A stretch of 47,530 nt of DNA. Source: Pleurocapsales cyanobacterium LEGE 10410. Its GTDB lineage: Bacteria > Cyanobacteriota > Cyanobacteriia > Cyanobacteriales > Xenococcaceae. The position numbers were made by a program, and so were the translations under genes. The notes below the pieces were generated by a model. It saw only the letters and a list, made by a program, of their open reading frames with translations. It was not told the DNA's origin and did not search any database. Location: NCBI GenBank assembly GCA_015207195.1, contig JADEXJ010000034.1:1-47530 (forward strand). Reading direction: 5' to 3'. Positions 35,167 through 43,302 of the stretch are shown here, in pieces; position 1 is the stretch's first letter; the number at the start of each line of letters is the position of its first letter.

Positions 35167-35199
35167 AGGGTGGGCAGAAAAAAACATCAAATGCCCACT
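35167..35199. terminator. Hairpin of the GTAGGGTGGGCA repeat family, possible terminator
   Basis: GTGGGCA (35170-35176) and TGCCCAC (35192-35198) form a 7-bp stem with a 15-nt A-rich loop. The word GTAGGGTGGGCAGA also occurs at 13919-13931 on the other strand. It lies immediately after the small membrane protein gene and before the convergent membrane-protein gene at 35250, so it could terminate either, but no T-tract follows. Confidence 0.5.
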
Positions 35200-35249
35200 A
35201 AAATTATTAGGCACTTTTAACTGTTCTTAAGGCAGTGTTGAAATAAGAT

Positions 35250-35984
35250 CTAAAGATTGCTATTAGTTCCAGATGCTCTATCAATTAAATGTTGTCTAAA
35301 AGTAAATTCAAACTGATAAAGGTAAGCTGCCGTGATAGTCCACAATATCAAACGCATCAAAGGGCGATAGATTGGTTGTCTTAGAATCATCAATGCAACC
35401 TGCACCCAAAAATCGATCCGATTGCTGATATAAAACCCCGCCTCTGAAGTTTCTAAACCGCAGTCAACCAGATTAAAATTCAATCCTGGCAAAATTGACA
35501 ATACCGAATCGCTAACAAGCATTGCCAGTATAGTTACAAGCAGAGCATATAAACCATACCACCAACTGACAATGCCAGGATAATATCCCCTTATTCTGCC
35601 TCTTTCTGTCGGATTGAGGTCTGGATAATATCGGTCTAGTAGTAAATATAAATAATGGTGGGCGAAGGCAACAATCGGAATTGGCAGCAATAAAGCTAAC
35701 GGAGAAATCAAAGCAATCAAACCGCCAACTATCGCCGAAATAAAGTTAACTATTCCAATCACGATCGCCTGAATTATTTGAGGCAGCAAATTGATTATCC
35801 AAGCCAAAAAAATGGCTGCAAAATAAAATAGCCAGGCGAAAAATATATAGATAACTGCAAACAGCTCGTGAATCGCGGGAATTAATAAAGTTGCTATTAT
35901 CAAAAGGGTTGCTAATAAAAAAGCATTAATCCAAGAGCTTAGGTTGGGGATTAGAACAGACCAGTTTCTCATTGTAGTACACAA
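35250..35984 (-). CDS. Hypothetical multi-pass membrane protein
   Basis: The 244-residue protein is strongly hydrophobic. Four or five spans lie within the first 115 residues (for example FLLATLLIIATLLIPAI and IALISPLALLLPIPIVAFAH) and at least two more after residue 145. A short polar loop in the middle, HHYLYLLLDRYYPDLNPTER, and an ending in RQHLIDRASGTNSNL complete it. I do not recognise the family. It is transcribed toward the GntR group. A possible role in transport connected with the group is suggested only by position. Confidence 0.65.
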   Translation of the reverse strand: MCTTMRNWSVLIPNLSSWINAFLLATLLIIATLLIPAIHELFAVIYIFFAWLFYFAAIFLAWIINLLPQIIQAIVIGIVNFISAIVGGLIALISPLALLLPIPIVAFAHHYLYLLLDRYYPDLNPTERGRIRGYYPGIVSWWYGLYALLVTILAMLVSDSVLSILPGLNFNLVDCGLETSEAGFYISNRIDFWVQVALMILRQPIYRPLMRLILWTITAAYLYQFEFTFRQHLIDRASGTNSNL

Positions 35985-36221
35985 ACTTTTGTCCTATTAT
36001 ATATTTTCCCAAGGCTAAATAAATGTAGTTTTCAATTCTTCAATTTAAAGTTAATGTATTCGTGTAATAAAAGTATTTACATTACGAGTTTCCTTACTCA
36101 AATAATTGCGAGCGACTAAGTTTGCTGCTCAATTTTTGCCAAATCGCTAATTACAAATTGCTTCGATATGGCTCGTATTTAAGGAACATCGGTCTGCCGA
36201 TTTCTCAGAAGACATAAAAAC

Positions 36222-37469
36222 TTATTTAGAGAGTTCTGAATCTAACTCGATTAAGGTTTGCAGCAACACGTTAGCACCGCGAACGCACTGTTCGGGAGAA
36301 GTATATTCGCTAGCATCGTGTGAGACTCCCATTTCACTAGGTACAAAAATCATCCCCATATCGGTGACTTGTGCCATTTCCTGAGCATCATGGCTGGCGC
36401 GACTGGGTAGATAAGTGTAACTAAGATTGAGCTTTTTACAGCAACGAGCGATCGCACTTTGAATTTGAGGTTCGGCTAAGGCGGGTTCGTTATGCAAACA
36501 GGGATTTAAACGTATTTGGGTATTGGTAGCAACGGCTATTTCTTCTAGATAAGTACGCAATTGTTCTAATAAGCTATCAATATGCAAACTGGAAAGATCG
36601 CGGATATCTAAGCTCATCTCTACCCAACCAGGAACGACGTTAGCAGCGTTGGGTAGAACCTGCATTTTACCCACCGTAGCTACCTGTTGTCCAGGAGTGT
36701 TACCGATTTTATTTACGGCTAAAATTACTCTTGCAGCAGCAACCAAGGCATCATGACGCATCGACATCGGAGTCGTACCTGCATGGTTGGCACTACCTTT
36801 AACTGTAATATTAAACCGCCTTTGCCCGACTATGCCCTCAACTACGCCAATTTGTTTGTTCATAGATTCTAAAATAGGTCCTTGTTCGACATGAAGTTCG
36901 ACAAAAGCAGCTATATCTTGAGAACTACGACGCGCAGTAGCAAGACTATCCCAATTTCCACCTATTGCTTTTAAACAAGAATATATATCCGTACCGTCGG
37001 GACGACGATAATAACCTGGATCATTAATAACTCTACCTGATATGGCTTTAGATCCAATCATGCTGCCTTCTTCATCGGTAAAGACAATTACTTCAACCGA
37101 GCGATTTAGCTGAAGCTGATGTTCTTTAAGGACTTGCACCGCTTCTAATCCCGCTAAGACTCCATAAGCACCGTCATAATGTCCGCCACAGGGAACAGTA
37201 TCAATGTGCGAACCCGTTGCTAAAGCTGGTGCAGCGGCATGTTTACCAGGATACTTACCAATAATATTGCCAGCAGCATCAATCCTTACCTCCATTTCTA
37301 TTTCTCTCATCCACTGTTGGACTAAATTACGCGCCTGGAGGTCTTCGTGGCTATAAGCAATCCGTTTAACGCCACCATTGGGTAGTGCGCCAATTGTAGC
37401 CAAACGAGCAATATTTTGATTTAGGCGATCGCCATTGACTAGCGGTTGAGTCGTAATTGTAGGTTTCAT
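36222..37469 (-). CDS. M20 family N-carbamoyl-L-amino-acid hydrolase / allantoate amidohydrolase
   Basis: This 415-residue enzyme belongs to the M20 amidase/hydantoinase-carbamylase family and should cleave N-carbamoyl amino acids or allantoate, releasing ammonia and carbon dioxide. Two-metal-site motifs are visible: GSHIDTVPCGGHYDGAYGVL (His85 and Asp96 region), FTDEEGSMIG (catalytic Glu and metal Glu pair), ELHVEQGPILE (metal His) and, near the end, LPSRASHDAQEMAQ with the metal-ligand His. The dimerisation domain lies between about 210 and 325. It cannot be decided between ureidoglycolate/allantoate and carbamoyl-amino-acid substrates. The operator GTATACTGTATAC lies 18 bp upstream, identical to that before gntR, so expression is probably under that regulator. 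Confidence 0.87.
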   Translation of the reverse strand: MKPTITTQPLVNGDRLNQNIARLATIGALPNGGVKRIAYSHEDLQARNLVQQWMREIEMEVRIDAAGNIIGKYPGKHAAAPALATGSHIDTVPCGGHYDGAYGVLAGLEAVQVLKEHQLQLNRSVEVIVFTDEEGSMIGSKAISGRVINDPGYYRRPDGTDIYSCLKAIGGNWDSLATARRSSQDIAAFVELHVEQGPILESMNKQIGVVEGIVGQRRFNITVKGSANHAGTTPMSMRHDALVAAARVILAVNKIGNTPGQQVATVGKMQVLPNAANVVPGWVEMSLDIRDLSSLHIDSLLEQLRTYLEEIAVATNTQIRLNPCLHNEPALAEPQIQSAIARCCKKLNLSYTYLPSRASHDAQEMAQVTDMGMIFVPSEMGVSHDASEYTSPEQCVRGANVLLQTLIELDSELSK

Positions 37470-37486
37470 CGATCTAACAGCTATAA

Positions 37487-37499
37487 GTATACTGTATAC
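37487..37499. promoter_or_regulatory. Candidate GntR/FCD operator upstream of the M20 hydrolase
   Basis: GTATACTGTATAC is identical to the 13-mer at 33767-33779 and ends 18 bp before the ATG of the minus-strand hydrolase gene. It would overlap the leader or start region of that transcript, a position suited to repression. Confidence 0.65.
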
Positions 37500-37604
37500 A
37501 GTTGTTCCAACCTATCACATTATTTTGTAGCAATTGGATAGTTGGTATACCGCTCCAACAGTGAGTCAGAATATAGCTGATTTAAGTTACCAAGAAGACT
37601 TGGA

Positions 37605-37724
37605 ATGCCGTTTGGTTATCCGACTAAATCGGGTACAGTAACAGTATCGGGAAAACTCAGCAAAGAAATTCCGATTGGCACTTTAAAGAATATTTGGAAG
37701 CAAGCACAGATAGAAGAGGATTGA
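37605..37724 (+). pseudogene. hicA: Truncated hicA toxin (N-terminal part lost)
   Basis: From ATG 37605 the frame encodes PTKSGTVTVSGKLSKEIPIG and TLKNIWKQAQIEED, the C-terminal half of a HicA mRNA interferase. In family members this is preceded by a DGW..(V/L)R..GSH..(Y/F) region with the catalytic His. Here that part is missing. The upstream sequence in another frame reads QEDLECRLVI, which vaguely resembles the family start and suggests an internal deletion and frameshift. The toxin should therefore be inactive. It is directly followed by hicB (4 bp between stop and start), preserving the original operon order. Confidence 0.7.
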
Positions 37725-37728
37725 GATA

Positions 37729-37947
37729 ATGCGCTATGCAGTGATAATCGAACAAGGTGAACATAGCTATGGTGCTTATGTTCCTGACTTACCAGGTTGT
37801 ATTGCGGTAGGAGATACTCCAGAAGAAGTCAGAATTTTAATTCAAGAAGCAATTGAATTTCACTTAGAAAGCTTGCGAGAAGATGGGGAATCTATCCCAC
37901 AACCCAATAGTTCTATTGAATATATTGAAGCAAAGATATCAGCGTAA
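37729..37947 (+). CDS. hicB: HicB family antitoxin
   Basis: The 72-residue protein is a HicB-like (UPF0150) domain: YAVIIEQGEHSYGAYVPDLP, GCIAVGDTPEEV, then EAIEFHLESLREDGESIPQP. It normally binds HicA and, through a C-terminal DNA-binding domain, its own promoter. This protein ends soon after the core domain and has only a short tail, so it lacks an obvious helix-turn-helix or ribbon-helix-helix part. With its partner hicA degraded, it may be an orphan antitoxin or may protect against a HicA elsewhere. The start at 37729 is 4 bp after the hicA stop. Confidence 0.88.
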   Translation: MRYAVIIEQGEHSYGAYVPDLPGCIAVGDTPEEVRILIQEAIEFHLESLREDGESIPQPNSSIEYIEAKISA

Positions 37948-37952
37948 TTATA

Positions 37953-38060
37953 TTATTTAGTATCTTCTTCATAAACTGAACCGTCAGGCATAATCGCACC
38001 TTTGAACATTCTCGCCTTGTTGTATTTTCTTCTTAAATATAGCTTTACAAGAATAATCAT
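37953..38060 (-). CDS. Possible 35-residue hypothetical protein
   Basis: A minus-strand frame from ATG 38060 to TAA 37953-37955 encodes a short basic peptide starting MIILVKLYLRRKYNKA and continuing into FKGAIMPDGSVYEEDTK. The C-terminal half has a normal protein composition and looks like coding sequence. It ends 6 bp from the stop of hicB, convergently. There is no recognised family and no strong ribosome site. It could be the tail of a decayed gene. Confidence 0.35.
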   Translation of the reverse strand: MIILVKLYLRRKYNKARMFKGAIMPDGSVYEEDTK

Positions 38061-38136
38061 CAATACTTAATTTTTTCTTTTATAACATTCCTTATAAGCA
38101 ATTAATCTCTCTGCGACTCTGCGTCTTTGCGCGAGA

Positions 38137-40536
38137 TTACTCCCAACCAGTCAACACACCATAAATCCCCCAAATAGCCATCGCCCTTAAATAATGACTA
38201 GCTCTAAAAGTCCCCACTGCGGTAATTGCTTCAGGTGTTCTAAACTGTAAGCCATTTTCATAGACTTGCTTGACTACGGTTTCGGCTAGCCTAAACGCCT
38301 CTTCCTTCATTCCCATTTGCACCATAAAGGCAGCTAAACCAAAGTTGATTCCCGTCCAGACTTCTAGGGGGTGGGTGTCGTCGGGGTTGACAGGACTACC
38401 ATCGGGTAATACGCCGTTAGCTGCGCCATATTTACCCTTGTGGAATTTGAGGAAACAGGCATCGTAGATCTTATTTAGAGTAGATTTGGTGTATTGTTCT
38501 TCTACTACGTCAGGTAAACCTAACAAACGGGCGTAGAATTGACCGCAAAGCTGATCTGCCATCACTGCATTAGATCCGCTTTCCGTATCGAGACGATAAT
38601 ATTCGCCATTCCAGAGAACATCGTGATAGAGCGATCGCGCCTGATGCAACCAGCTATTGTAAGTATTAATCTTATTTTCGATACCTGTAGGAAAGTCGTC
38701 AGGTTGCAGGTTAGGATTCATCGGCGGATTAGCAATTAAGATTTCGCCAATTTTAACTGCTGCTTCCAAGGCTGCGATCCATAGTCCGCCACAGTAGGTA
38801 CTAATACCTCTTAACCTCCAGTCGTCGAAGGTTTGATCGGGTGCGCCAGAGTTTTCGGGGATGCCATCGTTATCGCGGTCAAATTTCTTTAGGTATGCCA
38901 GAGTCAAAGTGATGCTGTCCCAGCACTCCCAAAGAAAATTCGTGTCTTCTCCAGGTGTAAGTAAATAATCGCGGTATACCTGTAAGACAAAATCGCTGGG
39001 TAAGTCTTTCCACTGGTTGCAGTCTTGATAGGAAGTATAGTTAGTTTCTTCCCAGGGGTGTTCGTTGGGTGCGCCGAGGTCATGGGGAGTTGCGCCAGCT
39101 TCTTTTCTAATGGCACTAGAGCCATCATAACCAACTATACGAGGTGTATCATCGTGGTGGGGTATAGCACGGGCAAAGGCTTCCAAGACGGATTTGTCTA
39201 GACGTGACCATAGCATCATTAAACCAAATGAACCGTAGAGGCGCACGTCTAGGCTTTCATACCAACGATAGTCCATGCATTCCAACACGCCAAATTGTCC
39301 TACGGGGTCGTTTTCGGTGGCTGCTGTCCACAGAGTACAACCATCAGCCAGTAGATACAGCTCATTAAACAGTGCCATCTTAAACCAGTCGGGTAGATCT
39401 TCTCGTTGTAGAATTGGCTGTTGCCAAGCCACTATTTTCTCTCGCCACCAGTCACCATGCTTGAGAGAAGTTCTCACCATACTCCAGGCATTTTTACCGT
39501 TGCGTCCAAAAAAATCGGTATAGCGACGATAGCAGTTAATTCCCTGCTTAAATTCCGTTACGGGTAAGTCCCAAGCCAGAGTGAAGGGTATTTGCTTAGT
39601 TTTACCTGGCTTGATTGTAAAACGGATCGCGATCGCACAGGCAATTTGTTCTCCAGGATCGGCGGGGGTTTCATCCTGCAAGTCAGGCAATGAACCATCT
39701 GCTGCAAAGTAGTCCCAAACTTCTCCACCATCCCCATCAGGATTCCAGCGACTGAGATAAAATACTTCGACACTGGGATTATATACTGAGGCGATCGCAA
39801 TTTGTCCGTCTCCTTCCTGCACTTGCTCGTGAGGCTGCACCCGATTCATCAAACAGCCAACTCGATAGTTATCCTGAATCCACTCGTTATAGTTCCCCGT
39901 ACTATCTCGCCATTGGGGTTGATATTCGTATTCGGGACTACCATCATCCCGCACTTTTACCGTAGGAGATTTAATCGCGTTGGTAAACCAGCCGACAGTG
40001 TTTTGCCATGTCAGCATGATGCTCAAAGTTATGGGCTTATCGGTAGGGTTGTGTACCGTCCAGTCAAAATTAACTATCGGGTAGCTAGATTCCTGATAAC
40101 TTTCTGACCAAATTGGTGAAGACTGTTCGCAAGTGAGATCCGCAGCAAACACACCTCGATATTCAAACCAACTGCGAGGATACAATGCGCTATAGGTTCC
40201 TTTCTCTGACGGATACCAAGACCAACGAGACAGCGTATTGTCAGGTGCTTCAGTACACAAAGCATATGCCTGGGTATCAGATTCCGTCTGTTCAAAAATA
40301 CTAAACTGACAGGCGGGAAGGGACTTGAAAATATGTTCTCCGCCATCCAAATGCCACAGGTTAAAATCTCCCTTCGTCGATCTGCCAATACACCCCGCAC
40401 CCATACCACCCAGAGGCATTCCATGCCAAGGACCATCATCTAAATTGCTAGCGTAGCGAACCGTATAGGGCTTTTTCCATCCTTTACCGATAGGGCGTTG
40501 CCAAGCACAATGAGGAATTTGCGGGTTAAGTGTCAT
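38137..40536 (-). CDS. GH116 family beta-glucosidase (GBA2-like)
   Basis: This 799-residue protein resembles the GH116 family of non-lysosomal glucosylceramidases and bacterial or archaeal beta-glucosidases (DUF608 proteins). The N-terminal beta-sandwich domain (about 25-330) starts with MPLGGMGAGCIGRSTKGDFN. The (alpha/alpha)6 catalytic domain (about 375-799) contains GVLECMDYRWYESLDVRLYG with the candidate nucleophile Glu and Asp, and FDRDNDGIPENSGAPDQTFD with the acid/base Asp, as in characterised members. It ends HYLRAMAIWGIYG. There is no signal peptide, so it is probably cytoplasmic. The natural substrate in cyanobacteria is unknown; glucolipids or glucosides are candidates. It is transcribed alone with no sugar-related neighbours. 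Confidence 0.88.
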   Translation of the reverse strand: MTLNPQIPHCAWQRPIGKGWKKPYTVRYASNLDDGPWHGMPLGGMGAGCIGRSTKGDFNLWHLDGGEHIFKSLPACQFSIFEQTESDTQAYALCTEAPDNTLSRWSWYPSEKGTYSALYPRSWFEYRGVFAADLTCEQSSPIWSESYQESSYPIVNFDWTVHNPTDKPITLSIMLTWQNTVGWFTNAIKSPTVKVRDDGSPEYEYQPQWRDSTGNYNEWIQDNYRVGCLMNRVQPHEQVQEGDGQIAIASVYNPSVEVFYLSRWNPDGDGGEVWDYFAADGSLPDLQDETPADPGEQIACAIAIRFTIKPGKTKQIPFTLAWDLPVTEFKQGINCYRRYTDFFGRNGKNAWSMVRTSLKHGDWWREKIVAWQQPILQREDLPDWFKMALFNELYLLADGCTLWTAATENDPVGQFGVLECMDYRWYESLDVRLYGSFGLMMLWSRLDKSVLEAFARAIPHHDDTPRIVGYDGSSAIRKEAGATPHDLGAPNEHPWEETNYTSYQDCNQWKDLPSDFVLQVYRDYLLTPGEDTNFLWECWDSITLTLAYLKKFDRDNDGIPENSGAPDQTFDDWRLRGISTYCGGLWIAALEAAVKIGEILIANPPMNPNLQPDDFPTGIENKINTYNSWLHQARSLYHDVLWNGEYYRLDTESGSNAVMADQLCGQFYARLLGLPDVVEEQYTKSTLNKIYDACFLKFHKGKYGAANGVLPDGSPVNPDDTHPLEVWTGINFGLAAFMVQMGMKEEAFRLAETVVKQVYENGLQFRTPEAITAVGTFRASHYLRAMAIWGIYGVLTGWE

Positions 40537-40692
40537 TTACTTTAATTGAGCGATCGAGCAGCATTCAGGATAACAGCAAAATTAGCGATGTACCAGGACT
40601 CATTTAAGAGATTTTATTTTTGGAACGTGACTTAACAACAACTGCGTTTTCTATGATTCTTTTCGTGTTACAAAAGAGTTATTGAATCTATA

Positions 40693-41013
40693 TTGATGAA
40701 TATGGAAGATACCGAACAAAATAAACCAAAGCAGATCTCGGAGTTAGAAAGAGCTAAAGCTGTGATTGTAACTCTGGTTTTAGCGATCGCGGTTTGTCTG
40801 GGATTGATTATTTATACTCTAACTACTTATAATCCAGCTATTGATTTTTTGGATAGTTCTCTTTTCAAACCTGGGGTTGTGTGGTTAGGATTTATTGGAT
40901 TGGGATTATTATTTATAAGTTTTTTGTTGTTTGGTATTGCTAATAGCGTTTTTAGATTCTTACCAGATAAGAAACCTTTGGATAATGTTACAGCTATTCG
41001 CTCCGATTGTTGA
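40693..41013 (+). CDS. Small membrane protein, two predicted spans (106 residues)
   Basis: The protein has a polar N terminus of 20 residues, then two hydrophobic spans: AVIVTLVLAIAVCLGLIIYT (about 24-43) and VVWLGFIGLGLLFISFLLFG (about 63-82). The loop between contains YNPAIDFLDSSLFKPG. The end is FRFLPDKKPLDNVTAIRSDC. I do not know the family. Start: ATG 40696 or 40702 are also possible (the sequence opens MMNMEDTE). It is flanked by intergenic DNA on both sides and by a convergent GNAT gene. Confidence 0.6.
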   Translation: MMNMEDTEQNKPKQISELERAKAVIVTLVLAIAVCLGLIIYTLTTYNPAIDFLDSSLFKPGVVWLGFIGLGLLFISFLLFGIANSVFRFLPDKKPLDNVTAIRSDC

Positions 41014-41068
41014 GATCGAGAAGCTTACTATGAGCGATCGCATTGTCACAATCGTTCAAAGTGCAGGT

Positions 41069-41548
41069 TTATTTGTTTTTATCTAGAGATTTGCGGAAGA
41101 TAATTTTGTCCTCTCCTGCTTGATAAAATTCGCGAATTCTCGCTTCTAGTTCGTAACCACACTTTTGATAAAACTGGCGCGTGCCTTCAAAGCTAGATAG
41201 ACTCGAAGTCTCTACCAACAGTATTCTTGCTCCACGGGCAGCTAATAATTGTTCGATATACTGCATCATCTCAGTACCTATCCCTTTACCTTGTAGATCG
41301 CGATGGACGGCAATTAGGTATAGATTCCAAGTTCCCTCCGTCATTCGCTCTGGCGCACAATAGGCGATCGCTATTGGTTTGTCATCCGCATAGGTAAACC
41401 AGATATCGCTAGTATTTTCATTATTGAAATAGTCAGACATCATATCGTCCAGCATATCGGAAGGAAATAAGCCGTTAGAGTCAATTATACTTTTTAAAGC
41501 TGTCAAATCTTCAGGTAAGATTGGTCTAATGTTGCTCTGGATTGACAT
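41069..41548 (-). CDS. GNAT family N-acetyltransferase
   Basis: The 159-residue protein is a single-domain Gcn5-related acetyltransferase. It contains the acetyl-CoA-binding motif A as YLIAVHRDLQGKGIGTEMMQ (residues about 82-101, with Q/R-x-x-G-x-G/A), preceded by a strand with IWFTYADDKPIAIAYCAPER, and followed by RGARILLVETSSLSSFEGTR and FYQKCGYELEARI, the typical motif B. The substrate cannot be deduced. It is transcribed from right to left and convergent with the small membrane protein gene. It is divergent from ocp, with about 245 bp between them. Confidence 0.88.
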   Translation of the reverse strand: MSIQSNIRPILPEDLTALKSIIDSNGLFPSDMLDDMMSDYFNNENTSDIWFTYADDKPIAIAYCAPERMTEGTWNLYLIAVHRDLQGKGIGTEMMQYIEQLLAARGARILLVETSSLSSFEGTRQFYQKCGYELEARIREFYQAGEDKIIFRKSLDKNK

Positions 41549-41702
41549 GCTTTGATTTCCTTTTTTTAGTTTGCTGAAACTAGGCGATCGCTCTTGAAAC
41601 CGATTGACGTTTGTTTGAGATTTTTAACAAACAGAAAGACTTTGCTGATAACGTGCAATGCTTATCTTATATCTAACAAAAGTTATATTTAACTTAACAA
41701 TT

Positions 41703-41731
41703 TTTAACTTTTGTCAATATTTGTTTACAAT
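41703..41731 (+). promoter_or_regulatory. Possible sigma-70-type promoter of ocp
   Basis: TTTAAC at 41703-41708 and TACAAT at 41726-41731 are separated by 17 bp, a normal spacing for -35 and -10 boxes. Transcription would start about 41738, leaving a leader of about 55 bp before the ATG at 41795. The match is moderate and other AT-rich hexamers are present. Confidence 0.35.
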
Positions 41732-41794
41732 ATAGCCAGTGATTTTAGTCAAAGACGTTTTGGCTGTCACGATAATCAACATGGAGAAATATCT

Positions 41795-42754
41795 ATGCCA
41801 TTCACTATAGATTCAGCTCGTAACATATTTCCTGATACCTTGTCTGCTGATGCGGTTCCCGCGCTAACAGCTCGATTCAATCAGCTAAGTGCCGAAGATC
41901 AGTTAGCCTGGATTTGGTTTTCCTATTTGGAAATGGGTAAAACTATTACAGTTGCTGCTCCAGGAGCTGCTAATATGCAGTTTGCCGAACCAACTCTAGA
42001 CAAAATCAAGGCAATGAACTTCCAACAGCAATCCCAAGTGATGTGCGACCTAGCTAATCGTGCCGATACTCCAATTTGCCGTACTTATGCTACTTGGACT
42101 CCCAATATCAAGCTGGGTTTTTGGTATCGACTGGGAGAATGGATGGAACAAGGTATCGTCGCTCCCATTCCCGAGGGATACAAACTGTCTGCTAATGCTA
42201 GTGCTGTCTTGAAATCACTCCAAGAATTAGATTCGGGTCAACAAATTACTGTATTGAGAAATACGGTGTTGGATATGGGGTTCGATCCTGCGAAAATGAG
42301 CAACTTTAAAAGAGTTAGCGAGCCAGTTGCTCCTCCTGTAGAAATGTCTAAAAGAACCAAAGTTGACATTGCAGGAGTGACTAATCCTACCATACTGAGT
42401 TACATGAACCTCTTAAATGCCAACGACTTTGATGAGTTAATTAAATTGTTTACTCCCGACGGCGCGCTGCAACCTCCTTTTAAAAGACCAATCGTAGGTA
42501 AAGATGCAGTACTGGGATTTTTCAAAGAAGAATGTCCCAATCTTAAATTAGCTCCAGAACGTGGTATTTCCGAACCCGCCGAAGATGGCTATACCCAAAT
42601 CAAGGTAACAGGAAAAGTTCAGACTCCCTGGTTTGGTGCTAGCGTGGGCATGAATATGTCCTGGAGATTTTTGCTTAATTCGGAAAACAAAATTTTCTTT
42701 GTGGCGATCGATCTATTAGCATCTCCTAGAGAACTACTCAACTTGGCTGGCTAA
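41795..42754 (+). CDS. ocp: Orange carotenoid protein (OCP1 type)
   Basis: OCP is a blue-green-light sensor that binds one ketocarotenoid and, once active, quenches phycobilisome excitation. The 319-residue protein begins MPFTIDSARNIFPDTLSADA, matching OCP1 from other cyanobacteria. The N-terminal domain (about 1-165) has Trp41 and Tyr44 in AWIWFSYLE, the CRTYATWTPNIKLGFWYRLG block, and Arg155 in ITVLRNTVLD, which forms the inter-domain salt bridge. The linker and C-terminal NTF2-like domain (about 195-319) have the Tyr in ILSYMNLLNANDFDEL and the Trp in GMNMSWRFLL. The start at 41795 is supported by GGAGAA 9 bp upstream. An upstream in-frame start at 41711 lies in the promoter. FRP follows on the same strand. 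Confidence 0.97.
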   Translation: MPFTIDSARNIFPDTLSADAVPALTARFNQLSAEDQLAWIWFSYLEMGKTITVAAPGAANMQFAEPTLDKIKAMNFQQQSQVMCDLANRADTPICRTYATWTPNIKLGFWYRLGEWMEQGIVAPIPEGYKLSANASAVLKSLQELDSGQQITVLRNTVLDMGFDPAKMSNFKRVSEPVAPPVEMSKRTKVDIAGVTNPTILSYMNLLNANDFDELIKLFTPDGALQPPFKRPIVGKDAVLGFFKEECPNLKLAPERGISEPAEDGYTQIKVTGKVQTPWFGASVGMNMSWRFLLNSENKIFFVAIDLLASPRELLNLAG

Positions 42755-42842
42755 AAAAAACTTTCAATCTCTAGCTGGACGAAAAAAAGTTCGGACAATT
42801 TTTTGATTTACTAAAGAAAGTGTTTTAATCAAACAAACTTGG

Positions 42843-42874
42843 AGCCGATCGCTGATAGTTATTAGCGATCGGCT
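42843..42874 (+). terminator. Strong hairpin between ocp and frp, probable terminator
   Basis: A perfect 11-bp stem AGCCGATCGCT/AGCGATCGGCT encloses a 10-nt loop and is followed by TATTTGTT. It lies about 90 bp after the ocp stop and about 100 bp before frp. It probably ends most ocp transcripts, which would let frp be expressed separately. The stem also includes most of a HIP1 octamer. Confidence 0.65.
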
Positions 42875-42972
42875 TATTTGTTGGCAATTATCTGTTAAAT
42901 CGAGCTATAATTGGAGGTTTTCTTGATATTATTAATATAGAACAATCATATTAGGTCAAAATATAATCTTAA

Positions 42973-43302
42973 ATGTTACAACAAAACAATAATAAAGTGC
43001 TGGAAACGGAGGAAAAAATAGCAAGAGAAGCTTTAAAAAAAGCCTATGAACGTGAAACTTCCGCTTTGATCGCCAGTGTACGAGATCGCGCTGGTGCGAT
43101 CGCCGAGCTTCAAGATCTGTGGTATTTACACGATTTACTCAGTACCAAAAGATATGAAATAGACGGAAAGTATGAGTATAATCCTTCCACTTTCATGTTC
43201 GATTTTGCCCAGCTAGTGAAAGAAGGTTGGCTACACCTTGATGAGCTAGAGGGTCTAAAACCAGAAATCCAATCTAAAATATCGGCACTAGCAAGGATGT
43301 AG
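42973..43302 (+). CDS. frp: Fluorescence recovery protein
   Basis: FRP binds active OCP and speeds its detachment from the phycobilisome and its return to the orange form. The 109-residue protein has the helical family signature DLWYLHDLLSTKRYEIDGKY with Trp50, His53, Asp54 and Arg60. These match residues known to be essential for activity and dimer formation in Synechocystis FRP. The C terminus, LEGLKPEIQSKISALARM, also matches the family. FRP exists only alongside OCP1-type proteins, which agrees with the ocp call. A hairpin separates it from ocp, so it may have its own promoter, as reported in Synechocystis. Confidence 0.95.
   Translation: MLQQNNNKVLETEEKIAREALKKAYERETSALIASVRDRAGAIAELQDLWYLHDLLSTKRYEIDGKYEYNPSTFMFDFAQLVKEGWLHLDELEGLKPEIQSKISALARM

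Noticed and set aside
41711-41794. Upstream in-frame start for ocp adding 28 residues
   Set aside because: The extension has no similarity to OCP proteins, overlaps the probable -10 box, and lacks a ribosome site. ATG 41795 has GGAGAA at good spacing and gives the standard N terminus.
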